Source of the DNA: Candidatus Methanoperedens sp.
GTDB lineage: Archaea; Halobacteriota; Methanosarcinia; Methanosarcinales; Methanoperedenaceae
Direction: 5' to 3'
Length of the DNA stretch: 64,000 nt
Assembly (NCBI GenBank): GCA_026552975.1
Contig: JAPMTR010000069.1
Location: forward strand, 1 to 64,000
Every line of letters begins with the position of its first letter. Positions within the stretch are counted from its first letter, which is position 1. The notes under the pieces were generated by a model. The model did not search any database, had not been told where the DNA came from, and saw only the letters and a program-made list of their open reading frames with translations. Of this stretch, positions 36,200-44,811 are shown in pieces. The position numbers and the translations under genes were made by a program.

Positions 36200-37228
36200 T
36201 CACTTTTCCCAGTACTTCTTGAAAGTCACCCACAATTCAGGCAATTGCTCATGCAATAAATCATTATTTGAACAGGAATCCATCTTCTTTCTCTTCTCCA
36301 GTGACCTTCCAAGCGGTCTTCCCAGTAACCTGCGAATCTTTGTTTCATAACGTGAGAGCTGTTCAATGTCATCCCCTTCCAGCACGTCTATTATCGTTTT
36401 GCCTGCGATTTTACCGGCAAGGATAGCATTATGTATTCCAGCGCCGGTTATTGGGTCAGCCATCCCGGCGCTGTCACCCACGAGTAGAATGTTGCCGAAA
36501 AACAGCTTTTCACGAAGACCACCTATAGGCAGGGCGCCCGTTATAAATTCTGTTTTTGTCCCAAAAAGCCTACCAGAAACATCGCTGCATCTGATGAAGT
36601 TATCAAGATACATTCGAGGATTGGGACAAGTTACCCCCACCCCAACTTTTGCCGAATCTTTTCCTGTGGGATATATCCATACATATCCCCCAGGAGCATA
36701 TTCAGAATTGAAAAAGATCTCGCATATATGCGATAAAGGCTGGATGCCCTTCAAATGATACTGGGCACATGCTGCAAATCTTTGCTTTTCTAGCCCCATA
36801 ATAGATGCAGTTCTTGAAAAAACGCCATCTGCGCCTACAATTATTTTTCCACAGGCCAACTCATTACAAAATTTTACTTTCCCGGAAATAATTCCAGAAA
36901 CAGGAGAACTCCACCTTATCTCAGTTCCCGACGATTGAGAATTTCTGATAAGCTCCATATCGAACAGATACCTGTCAACCACGAAACCATTAAGAGAAAA
37001 ATCATGAAAACTTAAATCAGGAAAATAGACGCGCATCTTTCTTATTCCAGACTGGATAATAGCATCATCCAATGGTTCAAGCTCTGTAGTATTCCCGATA
37101 TATCCGGCACATGGTGACCGACAGGCTTCATTCTTTTCAAGCAAAAGGGTGCGAAAACCCGCAGAAGAGACAATCTTCGATGTTACAGCTCCAGCGGGTC
37201 CTGCGCCAATCACGATCACATCATACAT
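36200..37228 (-). CDS. Geranylgeranyl reductase family flavoprotein
   Basis: 342 residues from ATG 37228. FAD motif VIGAGPAGAV at the N-terminus, the PCAGYI motif near 40, and the family pattern YVWIYPTG followed by GVGV. FAD closure GDSAGMADPITGAGI. Enzymes of this family saturate double bonds in archaeal isoprenoid chains (lipids, quinones). Genomes usually carry several paralogues, so the exact substrate is open. It follows the lplA gene by 18 bases and is the last gene of that operon. Confidence 0.85.
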   Translation of the reverse strand: MYDVIVIGAGPAGAVTSKIVSSAGFRTLLLEKNEACRSPCAGYIGNTTELEPLDDAIIQSGIRKMRVYFPDLSFHDFSLNGFVVDRYLFDMELIRNSQSSGTEIRWSSPVSGIISGKVKFCNELACGKIIVGADGVFSRTASIMGLEKQRFAACAQYHLKGIQPLSHICEIFFNSEYAPGGYVWIYPTGKDSAKVGVGVTCPNPRMYLDNFIRCSDVSGRLFGTKTEFITGALPIGGLREKLFFGNILLVGDSAGMADPITGAGIHNAILAGKIAGKTIIDVLEGDDIEQLSRYETKIRRLLGRPLGRSLEKRKKMDSCSNNDLLHEQLPELWVTFKKYWEK

Positions 37229-37246
37229 CAGTGCTATTTCCAAATA

Positions 37247-37990
37247 TCAGCGATACACCCATTCATCTGAGTGGTATTTTGGCAAAAGGCTCTTTGTAAG
37301 CTCTTTTTCTTTCGCGCTGAGTGTTCCTGTTTTTAACCTTACATTAAAACGTTCTTCGAATTTTCGCTTCATTAAATTCTGTATTTCCTCCATATTCCGT
37401 TGTTCCCCAAGTTCCCTGTCAACCCATGTCAACCCTTCCCTGATAGATGAGATCTTCTTATCCATGAATTTCTCTTTCGGAATATTGGATATCCGAAGCA
37501 TTTCCTCGATATCAAAATCAAGAAGTAGCGTCCCATTCTGAAGCAGTTTTCCCTCCCAGCGAGTCTGGGCGTTCCCGGATATTTTCTTACTATCTACTGT
37601 AACATCATTAATCGGTCTAAAAGCTGCATTGAGCCCATACTCAATGAGCGTATCTATGAGCACACCACATACCTGTTTATATGATCCGATTATGTCAAGC
37701 GGGAACCGATCATTGTCTATTGTACCAACTACACCATAATTTATCTGTCTGCACCGGTCGTCTGAGAATGCAATACCTCCCCCGCTAATTCTTCTTGTTA
37801 TGGTATAATCTTTGCACTGATTAAGGTCCAATTCAACATCTGCTTTCTGGAAATACCCCAGGATTATCGATTTCCTGGGAGTCCAGAAGAAAAAAGTATT
37901 TCCTTCATCCCCTTTCAGGATTGCTTCATCCATCGCCATCATGTCCCGAATATCTACAAGGCCAAAGTCAATGAAGCGCCATTCTTCCAT
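37247..37990 (-). CDS. lplA: Lipoate-protein ligase A, catalytic subunit
   Basis: 247 residues from ATG 37990, with GAGGT 6 bases upstream overlapping the end of the preceding gene. The LplA/BPL fold motif RRISGGGIAFSDD near 65-77 and DSKKISGNAQTR with the catalytic Lys are present. It activates lipoate with ATP and attaches it to Lys of carrier proteins (GcvH or 2-oxoacid dehydrogenase E2). The C-terminal accessory domain is missing here and is encoded by the gene just upstream. The pair is thus a two-part ligase as described for Thermoplasma. Confidence 0.87.
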   Translation of the reverse strand: MEEWRFIDFGLVDIRDMMAMDEAILKGDEGNTFFFWTPRKSIILGYFQKADVELDLNQCKDYTITRRISGGGIAFSDDRCRQINYGVVGTIDNDRFPLDIIGSYKQVCGVLIDTLIEYGLNAAFRPINDVTVDSKKISGNAQTRWEGKLLQNGTLLLDFDIEEMLRISNIPKEKFMDKKISSIREGLTWVDRELGEQRNMEEIQNLMKRKFEERFNVRLKTGTLSAKEKELTKSLLPKYHSDEWVYR

Positions 37991-37991
37991 G

Positions 37992-38285
37992 TTATACCTC
38001 AAGAGCTTTCATTATGGATTCGGCGAAATCTGCAGGAAATGTTCCAGGCGATTGGATTTTTTCTTTAATGTATATTTCCTGGATCTTTCGTTCAATATCT
38101 TCCCTTATAGCATGAATTCCCTGTAACTCCTGGACCATCCTGAAGAAGGCATCTTCAGGGAACATAAAAAAATCTCCTGATATGCTTATATCTTTGATAA
38201 TGCCATTTTCGGTCTTAACAAACGACCTGATAAGCCCACCTTTTGATTTATGCAGACCTTGCTTTGGTTTTATTGCCTCATCCAT
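37992..38285 (-). CDS. lplB: Lipoate-protein ligase accessory subunit (LplB/CTD)
   Basis: 97 residues. Matches the separate C-terminal domain of archaeal lipoate ligase: KGGLIRSFV near the start, ISISGDFFMFPED in the middle. This subunit is required for formation of lipoyl-AMP in two-part ligases. Its stop ends one base before the lplA start. It provides independent support for the lplA assignment. Confidence 0.82.
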   Translation of the reverse strand: MDEAIKPKQGLHKSKGGLIRSFVKTENGIIKDISISGDFFMFPEDAFFRMVQELQGIHAIREDIERKIQEIYIKEKIQSPGTFPADFAESIMKALEV

Positions 38286-38321
38286 TTGAAATTGCTCCGC
38301 AATTTTAAAAACAGCGTGATC

Positions 38322-38573
38322 CTATAAAAATATATGTTGCTTGGAAAAAGAACATATCTCATGTGTTATCTTTATAAGACGCAACCAACCGTTCAGGGCA
38401 GCTCTCATCGAAATAATGTCATTTGCCTCAACTTTTAAGCTTAATATCTCGTCCTTGATCTTCAGTGTTGTCGTTGTACGCTGGTAATCCTCTTCCAGTT
38501 CAGGGAGTAATGATTCATAGATTATCCCGGAATCTTTCCCGGCATCGAATTCAAAATCTGCAAGCAAGAGCAT
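38322..38573 (-). CDS. pcc1: KEOPS complex subunit Pcc1
   Basis: 83 residues from ATG 38573; the frame extends to TTG 38585. It shows the Pcc1 pattern LKIKDEILSLKVEANDIISM followed by RAALNGWLRLIKIT. Pcc1 is the dimerising subunit of KEOPS, which makes N6-threonylcarbamoyl-adenosine at position 37 of tRNAs. It stands just before the lipoate genes (36 bases from lplB), probably in the same transcript, and is divergent from tgtA. Confidence 0.85.
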   Translation of the reverse strand: MLLLADFEFDAGKDSGIIYESLLPELEEDYQRTTTTLKIKDEILSLKVEANDIISMRAALNGWLRLIKITHEICSFSKQHIFL

Positions 38574-38673
38574 GGAATGAAACAAGCTTTATGTGTTTAT
38601 TAATATTTGCCTGGCCGCCTTTTCCACTGCAAACCTTACACTAATATACATCTCATTCCAATCTTAGCCAATA

Positions 38674-40110
38674 ATGCCCCCAATATTTGAAATCCTTCAT
38701 AAGGACTGCGCCGGTCGCATCGGACGGCTTGAAACCAAACATGGTGTTATCGAGACGCCAACCATAATGCCCGTAGTTAATCCCAATATCCAGACAATTA
38801 AACCATCTGAACTTCGAAAATTCGGCGCACAGGCAATAATTACAAATTCATACATAATTTACCGCAAACCTCAACTAAGGGAACGCGCCCTGAAGGAAGG
38901 GCTGCATTCACTCATTGGTTTTGATGGACCAATAATGACCGATTCAGGTTCATACCAATTATCGATCTATGGGGAACTGGAAGTTAATAATAAACAGATC
39001 GTTGAATTCCAGAGGAATATAGGCTCAGACATCGGTGTCCCCCTCGATATACCAACGCCTCCTGATGTTTCATGGACGCGCGCAGAGTCTGAACTTGAAC
39101 AGACCCTGGCACGGGAAAAGGAAGCAATAGGATTGAAAAAAGATATGCTGCTTGCAGCGCCTATACAGGGTTCCACATTTCCAGAATTGAGGGAGCGATC
39201 TGCGCGAGAATTGAGCGCACTTGATTTTGATGTTTATCCACTGGGCGCAGTTGTTCCTCTTATGGAATCATACAGGTATTGCGACCTTGTGGATGTTATC
39301 GTAGCATCAAAAAAAGGACTTTCTCCTGCTGCGCCAGTACATCTTTTCGGGGCAGGCCACCCCATGATGTTCTCACTTGCCGTGGCTCTGGGCTGTGATC
39401 TTTTTGATTCCGCATCTTATGCTCTATATGCCAAAGACGGACGATACATGACAGCACGGGGTACCTACCATCTGGAACAACTCCAGTACCTTCCATGTTC
39501 ATGTCCTGTTTGCAGTTCGTATAGTGTTCGTGAATTGATGCAAAGCGAAAAAAAGGAAGAGTTATTGGCAGGCCATAATCTGTATGTGACTTTTGAGGAG
39601 ATCCGGGAGGTCAAACAGGCGATCCATGAAGGAAACCTATGGGAACTTGTAGAATACAGATGCAGGGGGCATCCAAAACTATTATCGGGGCTGAATCACA
39701 CTCTTTCAAAGCATTCGGGTTGGATAGAGGAAATCCAGCCATTATCGAAGGCAACATTCTTTTACAGCGGACCTGAATCTGCATTAAGGCCTGAGGTTCT
39801 CAGGCACGGGAAGAGATTGAAGAACTTAAAACTTGGAGGAAAAGTGCTAGTCAAGAATCATAGAATTGATAACGAAGAAGATTTTGATTGGGTGCTTGAT
39901 TTTAAACCGCCATTTGGCCCATACCCGGTTGAACTGAAGGAAACATATCCTTTAAATGCAGAGGTTTGTGACATTCCTGACCATGAATCGTTAACTGTAG
40001 CGCTTCAAAATCTGATCGAATTGATAGAATTAAATCCCGGCTGTGAATATACTATAGCTCTGGATGGTTTTTCACAACATCCACTTATGGCAGATATAAT
40101 GAAAAAGTGA
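38674..40110 (+). CDS. tgtA: Archaeosine tRNA-guanine(15) transglycosylase, PUA-less
   Basis: 478 residues. TIM-barrel catalytic part with MTDSGSYQLSIYG (nucleophile Asp region), PLGAVVPLMESYRY, and the zinc site CSCPVCSSYSV...H near 280-310. It exchanges G15 of archaeal tRNA for preQ0. The chain ends after the C1/C2 region; the PUA domain found in full-length enzymes is absent. It presumably resides in a separate protein elsewhere, as in some other euryarchaea. It is followed by the dUTPase gene. Confidence 0.9.
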   Translation: MPPIFEILHKDCAGRIGRLETKHGVIETPTIMPVVNPNIQTIKPSELRKFGAQAIITNSYIIYRKPQLRERALKEGLHSLIGFDGPIMTDSGSYQLSIYGELEVNNKQIVEFQRNIGSDIGVPLDIPTPPDVSWTRAESELEQTLAREKEAIGLKKDMLLAAPIQGSTFPELRERSARELSALDFDVYPLGAVVPLMESYRYCDLVDVIVASKKGLSPAAPVHLFGAGHPMMFSLAVALGCDLFDSASYALYAKDGRYMTARGTYHLEQLQYLPCSCPVCSSYSVRELMQSEKKEELLAGHNLYVTFEEIREVKQAIHEGNLWELVEYRCRGHPKLLSGLNHTLSKHSGWIEEIQPLSKATFFYSGPESALRPEVLRHGKRLKNLKLGGKVLVKNHRIDNEEDFDWVLDFKPPFGPYPVELKETYPLNAEVCDIPDHESLTVALQNLIELIELNPGCEYTIALDGFSQHPLMADIMKK

Positions 40111-40179
40111 TTATAAATATATAAAATGCAATTATTATCTTCACAAATGTTTATACATTTTCCCTCTAATTCTGGACTC

Positions 40180-40698
40180 ATGTTATCCCATAACGAATTG
40201 ATCGCCCTTATCAACGCAAAACCACCTCTTGTCGAACAAATGATAGGTCAAGATATCCAGGTACAGCCAAACGGGGTCGAATTGACCCTGCAGCGCGTGG
40301 AATCACATGATGGTTCAGGAGCGATCGCTTTTGACAATTCAGAACGTAAACTTCCGGGGACTAAAAACCTTGATTTTGATGATGAAGGGTGGCTGCATCT
40401 GCCAGAAGGCAGTTATAAAATAGTGTTCAATGAAATAGTCAATATCCCAAAAAATATAGCAGCTATCGCAAAACCGCGCTCAAGCCTGCTTCGATGCGGT
40501 GTGACCGTGGAAACAGCTGTGTGGGATGCAGGATATTGCGGGAGATCCGAGAGCCTTCTTGTCGTATACAATAAAGAAGGTTTCAGGATAAAAAAAGATG
40601 CCAGGATCCTCCAGCTCTTGTTTTTCAGGCTCGGGGAAGAGGTCATGAAAGGGTATTCAGGGGTATACCAGAATGAGAATATACAACCAGGAAAATAA
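40180..40698 (+). CDS. dut: dUTPase of the dCTP-deaminase-like family
   Basis: 172 residues from ATG 40180. A TATA-like TTTATACAT about 28 bases upstream suggests a leaderless message; the frame is open to 40126. Motifs: QPNGVELTL, KPRSSLLRCGV, ETAVWDAGYCGRSE and GYSGVYQNEN. This closely recalls the archaeal proteins annotated as deoxyuridine triphosphatase in Methanosarcina. It removes dUTP and gives dUMP for thymidylate synthesis. dCTP deaminase activity cannot be excluded from sequence. Confidence 0.85.
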   Translation: MLSHNELIALINAKPPLVEQMIGQDIQVQPNGVELTLQRVESHDGSGAIAFDNSERKLPGTKNLDFDDEGWLHLPEGSYKIVFNEIVNIPKNIAAIAKPRSSLLRCGVTVETAVWDAGYCGRSESLLVVYNKEGFRIKKDARILQLLFFRLGEEVMKGYSGVYQNENIQPGK

Positions 40699-40722
40699 TC
40701 CCTATCGCTCAAAATCCAAAAA

Positions 40723-41883
40723 TCACAGAAGCACGATATTACTCTTCCTCACAACCTCATCATAATTCTTGTATCCAAGAATCATCTCTATCATATCAGA
40801 ATGCTTGCCTTTGATCTTGTTCAACTCAGAAGATGTATAATCTGTGATCCCTTTTGCAAAAACATTTCCTTCAGTCTCGATCTCAATAATATCCCCCCTA
40901 TCGAACGTCCCCATGACCTCCACGACCCCTGAAGGAAGAAGCCCCATACCCTTGTTGACAGCAACTTTAGCCCCATTATCAACGATGATCTTCCCTGACG
41001 ACTTTGAAAGGATGATCCAGCGCGTCCTGTTCTTGAACTTGCCGTTTCGTGCAAGGAAAAGCGTCCCGACATTCTCACCCTCTGATACCCTGATGACCAC
41101 GTCCTCGATGGCGCTATTGGCGATCACCATATGACAACCTGCCATTGAGGTTATCTTTGCTGCCTCGATCTTTGTTCTCATCCCGCCTACACCTTTTGTG
41201 CTGGTAGGACTTCCGCCATAACTTTCAATTTCAGGCGTGATTTTTTCAACTGTGCTTATAAGCTTTGCATCCTCGTTCCTTTTTGGATTCTTATTATAAA
41301 GACCATCTATATCCGAAAGCAGTATCAGGAGTTGGGCTTCCACCTTGCTTGCTACCATCGCAGAGAGTTTGTCATTATCCCCGAAAGTCGCCTCGATCTC
41401 ATGCACGCAGATCGGATCATTTTCGTTTATTATCGGGACAACTCCGGCTTCAAGCAGCGCCCAGACGCTGTTTCGAAGGTTAAGATAAGTCATCCTGTTC
41501 GAGAAAGCCTCGTATGTCAGAAGTATCTGTGCGACTTTGAGGTCATGCTTTTTAAAAGCCATCATCCATTCCTGCATCAGGATATTCTGCCCAACAGCAG
41601 CCGCAGCCTGGCGAAGCGGGATCTCACGAGGGCGCACGGGCATATTTAGCTCAATGACACCTATTCCAATGGCTCCAGAGCTTACTATGATTACGGTCTT
41701 TCCAAGTTTTCGAAGATGTGACACCTGTCTTGCGATGTTTTGGGTCAACCTTCTGTTAAAGCTTCCATCTTCATTGGATAATGAGGAGGTACCTATTTTA
41801 AGGACGATCTTCTTCAGGTCAAAAAAAAGCTCTTTTCTATCAATACTATCAATTTTTTCAATTGAATCCATCAATATCCTCAT
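40723..41883 (-). CDS. proB: Glutamate 5-kinase
   Basis: 386 residues. Amino-acid kinase domain (LKIGTSSLSNEDG, IIVSSGAIGIGV, INENDPICVHEIEATFGDND) and a C-terminal PUA domain (about 290-375, SGKIIVDNGAKVAVNKGMGLLPSG). First step of proline synthesis from glutamate. The ATG overlaps the proA stop (ATGA), so the two are coupled. Gene order is proA-proB, the reverse of the usual bacterial order. Confidence 0.93.
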   Translation of the reverse strand: MRILMDSIEKIDSIDRKELFFDLKKIVLKIGTSSLSNEDGSFNRRLTQNIARQVSHLRKLGKTVIIVSSGAIGIGVIELNMPVRPREIPLRQAAAAVGQNILMQEWMMAFKKHDLKVAQILLTYEAFSNRMTYLNLRNSVWALLEAGVVPIINENDPICVHEIEATFGDNDKLSAMVASKVEAQLLILLSDIDGLYNKNPKRNEDAKLISTVEKITPEIESYGGSPTSTKGVGGMRTKIEAAKITSMAGCHMVIANSAIEDVVIRVSEGENVGTLFLARNGKFKNRTRWIILSKSSGKIIVDNGAKVAVNKGMGLLPSGVVEVMGTFDRGDIIEIETEGNVFAKGITDYTSSELNKIKGKHSDMIEMILGYKNYDEVVRKSNIVLL

Positions 41884-43229
41884 CCCATTTTTTCCAGAAG
41901 ACTTGATTTTAATTTCTTGTGGGTATATTTCCTGGCTGTTTTTCCCGCATAATCTGCGACCTTATGGCCATTTCCAAGAAGTGCATACTTGTAAATGAGA
42001 AGACCTTCCATTCCCACAGGCCCGCGGGCATGTATCTTATTCGTACTTATACCCACTTCAGCGCCTTTTCCGTAGCGGAACCCATCGGCAAAACGGGTGG
42101 ATGCATTCCACATGACGCTTGACGAATCTACATGATCTATGAACCTGCCGGCAGTTGTTTTATTTTCCGTGATTATAGCATCGGTATGATGTGAACCGTA
42201 TTTATTGATATGTTCGATCGCATCTTCTATGGAATCAACGATCTTTATTGAAAGAATAAGGTCGTTGTATTCTGTTTTCCAGTCCTCTTCAGTTGCGTGG
42301 ATCAAGGCTTTTAAGAATCCCATGCCTTTGAGGATATTGAAAGAGCGCTCATCGCAGCGAAGCTCAACGCCAGAAGCATTGTATTTCTTTCCTATTGTTG
42401 GTAGGAATTCTGATGCTATTCCTGCATGAACAAGCAATGTTTCCATGGCATTACAGACAGCAGGATACTGGACTTTGGAATCATAACTGACATCAAGCGC
42501 CTTTTCCATATCGGCAACGCTATCCACATACACATGGCAGATGCCCGAAGAGTGTCCAAGAACCGGGATCCTCGTATTATCCTGGATGTATTTTACGAAC
42601 TCATTTGAGCCCCTGGGAATGATGAGGTTGATGTAATCATCAAGTTTTAACATCTCGTTTACTTCTTCTCTTGTTTCCATGAGGGCAAATGCCCCCTGTG
42701 GCATGCCATCTGTATTTTCAATGGCATCTACGAGTATATGAAAAATAGCTCTGTTAGAATGGGCTGCTTCACTTCCCCCCTTAAATATTGTGGCATTTCC
42801 GCTTTTCAGGCACAGCGACATGATCTGGGGAACTACGTCAGGACGGGATTCAAAGATGACCCCGATCACACCGATAGGACAGCTTACCTGGTAGAGTTCA
42901 AGACCATTGTCAAGCTCAAGAGCAGAAAGGGTTTTACCTACCGGGTCTTCGAATTTTATTACATCCCTGATACTTGCTATCATTTCATCGATCTTAATAT
43001 CATCAACTTTCAGCCTTTTTGCAAGCGATTTTGATAATTTTCCTGCTGCGACGAGTTTTTCAGCTGCTTCAAGATCTTTCCTGTTGGCTGAAATTATTTT
43101 CTCCCTGCTTGAATCCAGGGCTTTTGCCATCGCATCAAGCGCATTGTCTTTGGTGATGCCGGAGATGCTTGCAAGCGGGATCGATGCGCTTTTTGCGAGT
43201 TTGATTTTGGTTATGATATCTATTGACAT
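41880..43229 (-). CDS. proA: Gamma-glutamyl phosphate reductase
   Basis: 449 residues of the aldehyde-dehydrogenase fold. Catalytic Cys in YPAVCNAMETLLVH near 258; the family motif IFESRPDV is also present. It reduces glutamyl-5-phosphate with NADPH to the semialdehyde that cyclises towards proline. Upstream partner of proB in a two-gene operon. Length is slightly above the usual 415-420. Confidence 0.93.
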   Translation of the reverse strand: MSIDIITKIKLAKSASIPLASISGITKDNALDAMAKALDSSREKIISANRKDLEAAEKLVAAGKLSKSLAKRLKVDDIKIDEMIASIRDVIKFEDPVGKTLSALELDNGLELYQVSCPIGVIGVIFESRPDVVPQIMSLCLKSGNATIFKGGSEAAHSNRAIFHILVDAIENTDGMPQGAFALMETREEVNEMLKLDDYINLIIPRGSNEFVKYIQDNTRIPVLGHSSGICHVYVDSVADMEKALDVSYDSKVQYPAVCNAMETLLVHAGIASEFLPTIGKKYNASGVELRCDERSFNILKGMGFLKALIHATEEDWKTEYNDLILSIKIVDSIEDAIEHINKYGSHHTDAIITENKTTAGRFIDHVDSSSVMWNASTRFADGFRYGKGAEVGISTNKIHARGPVGMEGLLIYKYALLGNGHKVADYAGKTARKYTHKKLKSSLLEKMG

Positions 43230-43282
43230 GGCCTGGGACCTTAATAGTAATAATGAATGGTTCTTTTACATCATTTTATTTC

Positions 43283-44584
43283 TTATAGATTTGTATTTGT
43301 CTCAAGTGCACTTGGTTCGTCTCCCCCATGCCAGCTTTTCCTGGGACGCATCCTCACAACATGAGCGGATTCTGAATTATCATCAACGATAAATGCAACC
43401 CCCTTTTCCATCCCCATTTTTTTGAGTGAATCCCCGATCCTTTCACGCATATATGTGGGATGAACTGCTTCAAGCGCGTTGATATCATCCTGCGCAGTAA
43501 GACGGTGGCAGATAATAATATCGCTCTGTGACATCACATCAGGATGAAGGGCTGCAGGTCTTTGGGTTGCAAAAACAACAGACAGGCCTGGCTGGCGTCC
43601 CTGCCTTAACCATTCATTCACAAGCACATCTGTCGCAGGTGTTTCCCCGGTTGCTGGCAGGAATAGATGGGCCTCGTCAATGAACATCCAGACCATAGGA
43701 ATACCCTGCTCGATCAGTTTTTCTCCCATTTTGCGTTGTTCGTACAGCCGTCTTGATCTTATTCTTTCATCATATATCTTAGAACCCAGGATTTTCAGTG
43801 ATATCGCTTTGATATTCTGGTTCCCAATAGAGCTAAGGTCAAGGATGACAACTTTGCCCTTCTTAATAATTTCATTAATATCGATCCCATCTTTATTGAA
43901 TATCCCCCATGAAATGGCTGTCCTGAAATAGTTCTTGGCGGCATCCCGCAGAGTCGGATCCGTCTGAAGATCGTTATTTATAAGATCAATTAATTCCATT
44001 ATGGAAAATTCGCGAGTCTTTTCTTTAATATCCTCAATTATTTTGAGAACATAGACACCCAGAGAGCTGATGGGAGAAAGGCCGAATAATGAACACCAGT
44101 CATAACCTGATAATTCTTCTGTAGATATCGAAAATGCTTTTACTTCAATATGCATTTTTTCATACTGATCCAGGCTTCCTGAAGGCACGAACAGTTCTAT
44201 ATTAAGACCCTTCGGGAATAGACCCCAATTTGATAGAATATCTCTTTCTTTTGTATTCGCATATCCCATTGTCCAGAATATCCCCATTGTATCGATAACA
44301 AGAGTGGAAATATTAATATTTGAAGGAAGTGAGGCAATTTCTTCGATCAGGGTTCCCATGGTATAGGATTTTCCATATCCCCGTTTGCCGCATATGAGAA
44401 TAGCATGCGGTCGTAGTGCATCCATTTGAACCTGAGATCCCATTGACCTGTCAAGCGCCAGGTATCTACCTACATTCAGTGTTCCCAGATCGGTATCCGT
44501 ATCCCTTCTTCCAATCACGTATTTCTTGAGGGTTACCCCTGACTTTCCCAGTTCACACGATGTTGGTTTTCTCTTGGAATTCAT
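43283..44584 (-). CDS. HerA/FtsK-like ATPase (DUF87)
   Basis: 433 residues. Walker A GKRGYGKSYT near 66-75, Walker B WMFIDEAHLFLP near 290, and FATQRPAALHPDVMSQSD as arginine-finger/sensor region typical of HerA-type hexameric ATPases. There is no obvious HAS barrel beyond a short N-terminal part. HerA partners NurA in DNA-end resection, but no nurA is adjacent. Related ATPases also serve in DNA or protein translocation. It is divergent from the secretion ATPase gene, which may hint at shared control. Confidence 0.82.
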   Translation of the reverse strand: MNSKRKPTSCELGKSGVTLKKYVIGRRDTDTDLGTLNVGRYLALDRSMGSQVQMDALRPHAILICGKRGYGKSYTMGTLIEEIASLPSNINISTLVIDTMGIFWTMGYANTKERDILSNWGLFPKGLNIELFVPSGSLDQYEKMHIEVKAFSISTEELSGYDWCSLFGLSPISSLGVYVLKIIEDIKEKTREFSIMELIDLINNDLQTDPTLRDAAKNYFRTAISWGIFNKDGIDINEIIKKGKVVILDLSSIGNQNIKAISLKILGSKIYDERIRSRRLYEQRKMGEKLIEQGIPMVWMFIDEAHLFLPATGETPATDVLVNEWLRQGRQPGLSVVFATQRPAALHPDVMSQSDIIICHRLTAQDDINALEAVHPTYMRERIGDSLKKMGMEKGVAFIVDDNSESAHVVRMRPRKSWHGGDEPSALETNTNL

Positions 44585-44811
44585 TTATTGTATCCGTTTT
44601 CAGCAAGAGTATTTATGGGAGGATAGTATTTAATTTTTATGTTATTATTATAACGTATAGATACTTGTTATAATCATAATACTCGTAATCTATATTATTA
44701 CAATGCTAATTATTATTATATGAATCCTGGGATAAATTTATATAATCATGTGATTTACTGCGATATAATCTCAAATTTCAGGGATTATAATTCGGTGTCT
44801 AAATATTTAAA
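44585..44811. promoter_or_regulatory. Divergent promoter region, herA-like / secretion module
   Basis: About 225 bases, very AT-rich, with several TATA-like stretches (for example ATTTATATAAT near 44736-44746). No coding frame. Both flanking genes must start transcription here. Confidence 0.4.

Noticed and set aside
43283-44584. HerA-like ATPase as part of a HerA-based defence system
   Set aside because: No SIR2, DUF4297, NurA or other effector gene is adjacent; neighbours are proA and a pilus-like module.
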